From Paucibacter aquatile (lineage in GTDB: Bacteria > Pseudomonadota > Gammaproteobacteria > Burkholderiales > Burkholderiaceae_C): a stretch of DNA of 64,000 nt. The translations under genes were made by a program, and so were the position numbers. The stretch lies in NCBI RefSeq assembly GCF_002885975.1, contig NZ_POSP01000003.1, forward strand, positions 806,001 through 870,000, read 5' to 3'. Positions 58,288-64,000 of the stretch are shown here, one piece after another; position 1 is the first letter of the stretch, and every line of letters begins with the position of its first letter. The notes beneath the pieces are model-generated. The model did not search any database. It worked only from the letters and a program-made list of their open reading frames with translations, and had not been told where the DNA came from.

Positions 58288-58746
58288 TGGATCACCTCAA
58301 GAGCCAGCAAACACATGGGAGGAAAGTCTCAGACCTGGCCCACCATGCGGCAAGTGCATATTTATCATTTTTACCATTTAAGTGCAACACGGCGACCTGC
58401 AGCTCGTCGCCGCAAAGCCGCCGCTGCAAGGCCCCGATGCGCTCATATCCACAAACCGCGCTGCGCACCGCAACCGTCACGCGCCGATCGATCCCCCTCA
58501 ACGAAGCCGCGTCACGAGCAAGCATTGCCGCGGTCTGCGCGACAGGAGCGCATGCGCAACGCGCCGGGCAGCCCAGGCCCAACCCCGCGCCCATCCGGGC
58601 GACATGTGCACACCGACGGGACTCGAGTTCGCCCTGAATCAAGGCCCGGCACCGTCTGACATCGGGCTCTGAGCAGCGCAGCCGGCCCCGCTTCCCTACA
58701 ATCCGCGCAGCCCCGCTTCGGGGCTGTTTCCATTTGTGCGCCCGCC
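58288..58746. other. Intergenic region between the chemoreceptor gene and mfd
   Basis: About 460 bp between divergent genes. The MCP-proximal 100 bp (around 58355-58385) is AT-rich and probably holds its promoter. A TACAAT -10-like hexamer at 58697-58702 and a short hairpin CAGCCCC-GCTTC-GGGGCTG at 58708-58726 precede mfd. No credible gene is visible; short open frames here have poor codon character. Confidence 0.55.
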
Positions 58747-61700
58747 ATGCCCTCGTCCCTGCAGTTCCCCCTGATCCAGCCCGGAAAAAAGTTCAGCCTG
58801 CCCCGACCCACGGGCTCGGCCGATGCGCTGCTGCTGGCACGCTTTGCGCAGCAACAGCTGGGCGCTGGCCGGCTGACGGCCATCATCACCGCCGAGCCGG
58901 GCGACACCCAGCGCCTGGAGGATGAGCTCAAATTCTTCGCGCCCGAGCTGCGCGTGGGCGTCTTCCCCGATTGGGAAACCCTACCCTACGACACCTTCTC
59001 GCCCCACCAGGACCTGATCTCCGAGCGCCTGGCCACGCTCTGGCAGCTGCTGCAAAGCCGCGGCATGCCGGCGGCCGAGAGGGAGCTGGACGTGGTGCTG
59101 CTGCCGGCCACCACAGCCCTGACCCGCCTGGCCCCGCCCAGCTTCCTGGCCGCCACCACCTTCAACTTTGCGCAGAAGCAGCGCCTGGACGAGGCCAGCC
59201 TCAAATCCCAGCTGACCCTGGCCGGCTACAACCATGTGGCGCAAGTCGTGTCGCCGGGCGAGTACGCGGTGCGCGGGGGACTGATCGACCTCTTCCCCAT
59301 GGGCTCGCTGGTGCCCTACCGGGTCGACCTGTTCGGTGACGAGGTCGATTCCATCCGCACTTTCGACCCCGACAGCCAGCGCAGCCTCTACCCGGTGCCG
59401 GCGGTGCGCCTGCTGCCGGGCCGCGAGTTCCCCATGGACGAAGCCGCGCGCCAGACTTTCCGCTCGCGCTGGCGCGAAAAGATGGAGGGCGACCCGAGCC
59501 GCTCGCGCATCTACAAGGACATGGGCCAGGGCATCGCCACCGGCGGCATCGAGTACTACCTGCCCCTGTTCTTCGAGCAGACCGCCAGCATCTTCGAGTT
59601 CCTGGGCGAGCATTGCGCGCTGGCCCTGCACGGCGAGATCGACGAGGCCCTGGGCCGCTTCTGGACCGACACCCGCGAGCGCCACCGCTTTCTGCAGCAC
59701 GACCCGGAGCGGCCCATCCTGCCGCCCGAGGAGATCTACTTCAAGAGCGAGGAGTTCTTCAGCCTGACCCACGCGCACCCGGTGCTGGCCGTGCGTGGCA
59801 AGGAGGCGGTGGACTATGCCCGCCCCCTGCCCGATGTGTCCGTCGAGCGCGGCGCGCAAGAGCCCCTGGCCCGCCTGGCCGCCCATCTGCTGAGCACGCC
59901 GCACCGCGTGCTGCTGCTGGCCGAAAGCGAAGGCCGGCGCGAGAGCCTGCTGGAGCTGCTGCGCGACAACAGAATAGATCCCCCCTCGGTCAGCAGCCTG
60001 GCTGATTTCGAGACCAGCCCGGAGAAGTTCGCCATCACGGCGGCGCCGCTCGCGGCCGGCTTTTTCTGGAACGACCCCGAGGGCGGTCATCAGATTCAGA
60101 TCTTCACCGAGACGGAGCTGTTCGCCACCACGCCGACCACACGGCGCCGGCGCAAGCAGGAGCAGGTCTCGGACGTCAACGCCCTGATCAAGGACCTGTC
60201 CGAGCTCAAGGTCGGCGACCCGGTGGTGCACAACAACCACGGCATCGGCCGCTACCAGGGCCTGATCAATATCGACATCGGCGACGGCGCCAGCGAGTTC
60301 CTGCATCTGGAGTACGCCGACAAGGCCACGCTCTACGTGCCGGTGGCCCAGCTGCACCTGATCAGCCGCTACACCGGCGTCTCAGCGGACGAAGCGCCGC
60401 TGCACCGCCTGGGCTCGGGCCAGTGGGAAAAAGCCAAGCGCAAGGCCGCCGAGCAGGTGCGCGACACCGCTGCCGAGCTGCTCAACCTCTACGCCCGCCG
60501 CGCCGCCCGCGAGGGCCATGCCTTCCGCTACTCGGGCCATGACTACGAGGCCTTCGCCGCCAGCTTCGGCTTCGAAGAAACGCCTGACCAGCGCGCCGCC
60601 ATCCATGCGGTGATCCAGGACATGATCAGCCCCAAGCCCATGGACCGCCTGGTCTGCGGCGATGTGGGCTTTGGCAAGACCGAGGTGGCGCTGCGCGCGG
60701 CCTTCGTCGCCGTCATGGGCGGCAAGCAGGTCGCCATCCTCGCACCCACCACCTTGCTGGCCGAGCAGCATTACCAGAACATTGCCGACCGCTTCGGTCG
60801 CTGGCCGGTCAAGGTGGCGGAGATGAGCCGCTTCCGCTCCAGCAAGGAGATCAAGGCCGCGCTCGAGGGCCTGGCCGACGGCACCATCGACATCGTGGTC
60901 GGCACCCACAAGCTGCTGTCCAGCGAATGCAAGTTCGCGCGTCTGGGCCTGCTGGTGATCGACGAGGAACACCGCTTCGGCGTGCGCCACAAGGAGGCGA
61001 TGAAGGCCATGCGGGCCGAGGTCGATGTGCTGACGCTGACCGCCACGCCGATCCCGCGGACCCTGGGCATGGCGCTGGAAGGCCTGCGCGATTTGAGCGT
61101 CATTGCCACCGCGCCGCAGCGCCGCCTGGCGATCAAGACCTTTGTGCGCAGCGAAACCAGTGGCACCATCCGCGAGGCCATGCTGCGCGAGTTGAAGCGC
61201 GGCGGCCAGGTCTACTTCCTGCACAACGAGGTCGAGACCATCGAGAACCGGCGTCAGAAGCTTGAAGAGCTGGTGCCCGAGGCCCGCATCATCATCGCCC
61301 ACGGCCAGATGCCCGAGCGCGAGCTGGAGCGGGTGATGCGCGAGTTCGTGGGCGGCAAACACAATGTGCTGCTGTGCTCGACCATCATCGAGACCGGCAT
61401 CGATGTGCCCAGCGCCAACACCATCATCATCAGCCGCGCCGACAAGTTCGGCCTGGCCCAGCTGCACCAGCTGCGCGGCCGCGTCGGCCGCTCGCACCAC
61501 CAAGCCTATGCCTATCTGATGGTGCCCGATCTGGAAGGCCTGACCAAGCAGGCCGCCCAGCGCCTGGACGCCATCCAGGGCATGGAAGAGCTGGGCTCGG
61601 GCTTCTACCTGGCCATGCACGACCTGGAGATCCGCGGCGCCGGCGAGATGCTGGGCGAGCACCAGAGCGGCAATATGATGGAGATCGGGTTCCAGCTCTA

Positions 61701-62223
61701 CAACGAGATGCTGGCCGAAGCGGTGCGCTCGCTCAAGGCCGGCAAGGAGCCCGATCTGCTCTCGCCCCTGGGCGCCACCACCGAGATCAATCTGCACGCC
61801 CCGGCTCTGCTGCCCGATGCCTACTGCGGCGATGTGCACCAGCGCCTCTCGCTCTACAAGCGCCTGGCCACGGCCGAGAAGAGCGAGCAGATCGACAAGC
61901 TGCTGGAAGAGGTGACCGACCGCTTCGGCAAGCTGCCCGCGCAAGGCCAGACCCTGTTCGACACCCACCGCCTGCGCGTGCTGGCCAAGCCCTACGGCGT
62001 GCTCAAGATCGACGCGGCCCCCTCGGTGATGAACATCAACTTCCGCCCCAACCCGCCGATCGACGCCATGCGCGTGATCGAACTGGTGCAGAAGAACAAG
62101 AGCATCAAGCTGGTCGGCAACGACAAGCTGCGCATCGACAAGGCGCTGAGCGACCCCAAGGACCGCGCGCAAGCCATCCGCGAAGTGCTGCGCCTTTTGG
62201 GTCAACCCGTTCGAAGCGACTAA
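58747..62223 (+). CDS. mfd: Transcription-repair coupling factor Mfd
   Basis: DNA translocase (1158 aa) that removes stalled RNA polymerase and recruits UvrA. The N-terminal UvrB-like region (about 1-350) is followed by the RNA polymerase-interaction domain (VGDPVVHNNHGIGRYQGL), the helicase motor with Walker A GDVGFGKTEVALRAAF, DEEH box IDEEHRFGVRHK, TRG motif (ATNTIIISRADKFGLAQLHQLRGRVGRS-type segment) and a C-terminal D7 domain. Full length for the family. ATG at 58747. Confidence 0.97.
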   Translation: MPSSLQFPLIQPGKKFSLPRPTGSADALLLARFAQQQLGAGRLTAIITAEPGDTQRLEDELKFFAPELRVGVFPDWETLPYDTFSPHQDLISERLATLWQLLQSRGMPAAERELDVVLLPATTALTRLAPPSFLAATTFNFAQKQRLDEASLKSQLTLAGYNHVAQVVSPGEYAVRGGLIDLFPMGSLVPYRVDLFGDEVDSIRTFDPDSQRSLYPVPAVRLLPGREFPMDEAARQTFRSRWREKMEGDPSRSRIYKDMGQGIATGGIEYYLPLFFEQTASIFEFLGEHCALALHGEIDEALGRFWTDTRERHRFLQHDPERPILPPEEIYFKSEEFFSLTHAHPVLAVRGKEAVDYARPLPDVSVERGAQEPLARLAAHLLSTPHRVLLLAESEGRRESLLELLRDNRIDPPSVSSLADFETSPEKFAITAAPLAAGFFWNDPEGGHQIQIFTETELFATTPTTRRRRKQEQVSDVNALIKDLSELKVGDPVVHNNHGIGRYQGLINIDIGDGASEFLHLEYADKATLYVPVAQLHLISRYTGVSADEAPLHRLGSGQWEKAKRKAAEQVRDTAAELLNLYARRAAREGHAFRYSGHDYEAFAASFGFEETPDQRAAIHAVIQDMISPKPMDRLVCGDVGFGKTEVALRAAFVAVMGGKQVAILAPTTLLAEQHYQNIADRFGRWPVKVAEMSRFRSSKEIKAALEGLADGTIDIVVGTHKLLSSECKFARLGLLVIDEEHRFGVRHKEAMKAMRAEVDVLTLTATPIPRTLGMALEGLRDLSVIATAPQRRLAIKTFVRSETSGTIREAMLRELKRGGQVYFLHNEVETIENRRQKLEELVPEARIIIAHGQMPERELERVMREFVGGKHNVLLCSTIIETGIDVPSANTIIISRADKFGLAQLHQLRGRVGRSHHQAYAYLMVPDLEGLTKQAAQRLDAIQGMEELGSGFYLAMHDLEIRGAGEMLGEHQSGNMMEIGFQLYNEMLAEAVRSLKAGKEPDLLSPLGATTEINLHAPALLPDAYCGDVHQRLSLYKRLATAEKSEQIDKLLEEVTDRFGKLPAQGQTLFDTHRLRVLAKPYGVLKIDAAPSVMNINFRPNPPIDAMRVIELVQKNKSIKLVGNDKLRIDKALSDPKDRAQAIREVLRLLGQPVRSD

Positions 62224-62225
62224 CG

Positions 62226-62915
62226 ATGAATCAGTTTTTCGGTGACTACAAGTTGGCTGCTTTTGCCATGGACTCCACATTGCTCGTCAACGATATGTTG
62301 ATTGAGCTGGCGGAGTTTTCAGGGCATCGATCAGTCGCTGAAGCCATGACCGAAGAGGGCCTGGCTGGCGACCCCAGCTTATTTAAAAGCAACCTGCTCA
62401 ATCGTGTTACCTTGCTAGCGGGGTTGCCGATGTCTGCAGTGCTGGAAGTCGCTCGGGAGCGTATGCAAATTCGGCCAGGCGTGCGAGAAACGTTTGAGCG
62501 GTATCGGTCTGCAGGCTTGAAGACTGCCATCATTACCAGTGGCTTCGGAATGTTTGCCCGTGACTTGGCAGCGGACCTGAAGGTCGACTTCGTTCGCGCG
62601 AATGAGCTCCGCGTAGTTGATGGTCGACTGACCGGTGAACTTGCACCCCAACCTTGGGGTCAAGTTTGCGATGGGGGAGTAAAAGTCCGCATGCTAAGAG
62701 CATGCATGGAAGTAGTGGGCTGCAGCCCTTTACAAACCATCGTTGTTGGGCGCGGCGCAAATGACTTGGAAATGCTCGCCTCAGTTGGCTTACCTGTCGC
62801 GTTCAATGCGCCCAAGTCCGTGGAACAAACCTTTCGGGCTGTACGCGGAGAGTCCTTTGACAGCATCGCTTCAATTGTTCCGACGTACGACGAGTGGATT
62901 AACAGCTATCGATAG
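62226..62915 (+). CDS. SerB-like HAD protein with lost catalytic residues (probable pseudo-enzyme)
   Basis: A 229-residue protein clearly related to phosphoserine phosphatase SerB encoded next door (shared segments AFxMDSTL, ANEL.VVDG.LTGEL, QPWG..CDG..K.RML and GxGANDL). The first Asp of DxDST, the phosphate-accepting nucleophile, is Ala14 (AFAMDST), and the Mg-binding Asp of GDGANDL is Arg176 (GRGANDL). Lys153 and Asp180 are kept. It cannot be an active phosphatase of the usual mechanism. GC is about 52% against roughly 67% around it. It starts two bases after the mfd stop. Confidence 0.85.
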   Translation: MNQFFGDYKLAAFAMDSTLLVNDMLIELAEFSGHRSVAEAMTEEGLAGDPSLFKSNLLNRVTLLAGLPMSAVLEVARERMQIRPGVRETFERYRSAGLKTAIITSGFGMFARDLAADLKVDFVRANELRVVDGRLTGELAPQPWGQVCDGGVKVRMLRACMEVVGCSPLQTIVVGRGANDLEMLASVGLPVAFNAPKSVEQTFRAVRGESFDSIASIVPTYDEWINSYR

Positions 62916-62985
62916 GCTAGCAAGCACCGGCCATGTCAACGAACCCCAAATCGTCCAACACACCATTGACCAAGGTTTTGATTTC
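62916..62985 (+). other. Short spacer with an 18-codon leader-like ORF before serB
   Basis: ATG at 62933 opens MSTNPKSSNTPLTKVLIS, stop TGA at 62987-62989, overlapping the serB start by a few bases. Four Ser and three Thr in 18 codons. It could be a leader peptide or a decayed original N-terminus; the region shares the lower GC of the gene before it. Confidence 0.35.
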
Positions 62986-63693
62986 GTGAACTCATCAGAA
63001 ATTGGCGGTCTCGTCCAGCACAACGGCAGTGCGCTCCCGCCTCTATCGCACTTCCGCCTCGCCGCCTTCGACATGGACTCGACCCTGATCAATATCGAGT
63101 GCATCGACGAGATCGCCGCCGCCGCGGGCAAGAAAGAGGAAGTGGCCGCCATCACCGAAGCCGCCATGCGCGGCGAGATCACGGATTTCAAGGACAGCCT
63201 GCGCCGCCGCCTGGCGCTCTTGCAAGGCGTGCCGGTGAGCGCGCTGGAGCAGGTGCTGCGTGAACGCCTGCAGTTCAACCCCGGCGCGCGCGAGCTGTGC
63301 GCGGCGCTCAAGGCTGCGGGCTTGAAGCTGCTGCTGGTCTCGGGTGGCTTCACCTTCTTTACGCGGCATGTCGCCGCCGAGCTGGGCATGGACTGGGTGC
63401 GCAGCAATGAGCTGGAGATCGTGGACGGCCAACTGACCGGCGCGCTCGTGATGCAGCCCTGGGGCGAGATCTGCGACGGCGAAGAAAAGCGCCGCATGCT
63501 GGAGCAATGCGCGGCCGAGATCGGCGCCCTGCCCGCCCAGTGCATCGCCGTGGGCGACGGCGCCAACGACCTGCCCATGATGGGCGCGGCCGGCCTGTCG
63601 GTTGCGTTTCATGCCAAGCCGCGGGTGCGCGAGCAGGCCATGGTGGCCATCAACGCGGGCGGGCTGGATCGCCTGCTCGAGGTCTTGCGCTGA
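62986..63693 (+). CDS. serB: Phosphoserine phosphatase
   Basis: Final enzyme of serine biosynthesis (235 aa). HAD motifs intact: nucleophile Asp29 in AFDMDSTLINIECIDE, VSGGFTFF, the Lys in GEEKRRML, and GDGANDLPMM. The start is probably the GTG at 62986 (VNSSEIGGL), with AAGG about ten bases upstream; no suitable ATG is in frame nearby. The first 60 bp share the lower GC of the upstream pseudo-phosphatase. Length matches short SerB forms without an ACT domain. Confidence 0.93.
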   Translation: MNSSEIGGLVQHNGSALPPLSHFRLAAFDMDSTLINIECIDEIAAAAGKKEEVAAITEAAMRGEITDFKDSLRRRLALLQGVPVSALEQVLRERLQFNPGARELCAALKAAGLKLLLVSGGFTFFTRHVAAELGMDWVRSNELEIVDGQLTGALVMQPWGEICDGEEKRRMLEQCAAEIGALPAQCIAVGDGANDLPMMGAAGLSVAFHAKPRVREQAMVAINAGGLDRLLEVLR

Positions 63694-63715
63694 CCCCCGA
63701 CATCGCTGCCCCATC

Positions 63716-64000
63716 TTGAAAATCTGGACCTACCACTACCCGGTCGACCTCGACGGCCAGCGCTACGCGCTGCGCTTCGAGGCCGGCTTGCGCGGCTCGC
63801 GCCTGCTGCTCACCCACGAGGGAAAAACGCTGGAAGACCGGCAGGACTTCGGCCGCGAACCCTATCGCCTGCATCGGCTGCAACTGGACACGGCACAAGG
63901 CCCCTTGGTCTTCGAGCTGGGCCCGCGCACGGTGCTCAGCTACGGCGTCAAGGTGTCGCGCCAAGGCCAGGTGCTCTACCGCTCCCACCCCGACCCCTTC
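63716..64000 (+). CDS. Unknown protein, 5' part only
   Basis: 95 codons visible, running off the window. It probably starts at TTG 63716 (KIWTYHYPVDLDGQRYALRF), since no ATG is available. The visible part is rich in aromatic and charged residues and has no signal peptide or membrane helix. I do not recognise it. It follows serB by 22 bp and may be cotranscribed. Confidence 0.5.
   Translation, partial: MKIWTYHYPVDLDGQRYALRFEAGLRGSRLLLTHEGKTLEDRQDFGREPYRLHRLQLDTAQGPLVFELGPRTVLSYGVKVSRQGQVLYRSHPDPF

Noticed and set aside
58300..58400. Sigma-28 flagellar promoter for the chemoreceptor gene
   Set aside because: TAAA and GCCG words occur but not at the required 15-bp spacing.
58292..58642. 116-codon minus-strand open frame between the chemoreceptor gene and mfd
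   Set aside because: Poor codon character, Cys/Arg-rich, no ribosome site, and it would overlap the chemoreceptor's promoter region.

Overview
The window is one contiguous piece of a high-GC bacterial chromosome, most likely from the Burkholderiales (Betaproteobacteria), perhaps the Roseateles/Pelomonas/Mitsuaria group. Supporting this are the cbb3 oxidase genes in the order ccoI-ccoS-ccoN, the exbB-exbD-lpxK-(Trm112 family)-kdsB-adk string, tadA next to ldcA, the ratA/rnfH pair next to smpB, and two polyhydroxybutyrate genes (phaR, bdhA). There is no prophage, insertion sequence, CRISPR array or rRNA. One tRNA gene, tRNA-Val(GAC), is present. Most of the window is ordinary core genome. The genus is a guess; the order-level placement is fairly safe.

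Layout. 1-3.7 kb: microaerobic cbb3 oxidase genes, minus strand, with Fnr/Anr-like boxes. 3.8-6 kb: sodB and xseA. 6.2-10.4 kb: an exbB/exbD pair leading into lipid A and KDO genes and adk. 10.4-11.2 kb: a type II hydroxyacyl-CoA dehydrogenase behind a LiuR-like palindrome. 11.3-15.2 kb: a tonB-exbB-exbD-exbD-TPR operon with an internal terminator. 15.9-17.9 kb: tadA, ldcA and a small membrane protein. 17.9-21.9 kb: a divergent AcoR-type sigma-54 activator and aldehyde dehydrogenase, with a good -24/-12 promoter. 22-26.5 kb: guaB, an MFS exporter and guaA. 26.6-32.2 kb: DUF4124 protein, ratA/rnfH, smpB, metC, rimO, phaR. 32.2-37.7 kb: a nucleotide-cyclase/FHA protein, tRNA-Val, relA, an alpha/beta hydrolase, bdhA. 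37.7-45.4 kb: a SIMPL protein, an OmpR/EnvZ-like pair, ispF, a PlpD-like patatin autotransporter, an XRE regulator, ispD.

45.4-54.5 kb is the most distinctive region: periplasmic adaptor, ABC ATPase, TolC-like channel, two MacB/FtsX-type permeases, an NtrC-family response regulator and its histidine kinase, all in one direction. Upstream lie five TGTCCG direct repeats, the last inside a perfect 26-bp palindrome, then a near-consensus sigma-54 promoter. This looks like an autoregulated, sigma-54-dependent exporter of unknown substrate. Between the first two genes sits an array of 8-bp repeats facing its own inverse complement. A membrane protein of unknown function and a RlmN-like radical SAM enzyme follow.

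56.7-64 kb holds a chemoreceptor, mfd, a SerB-like protein of lower GC that has lost its catalytic aspartate, the intact serB, and the start of an unknown gene cut by the window edge. The best candidates for new biology are the exporter region with its operator array and hairpin, the catalytically dead SerB paralogue, and the FHA-linked cyclase whose substrate-selecting residues look guanylyl-cyclase-like.
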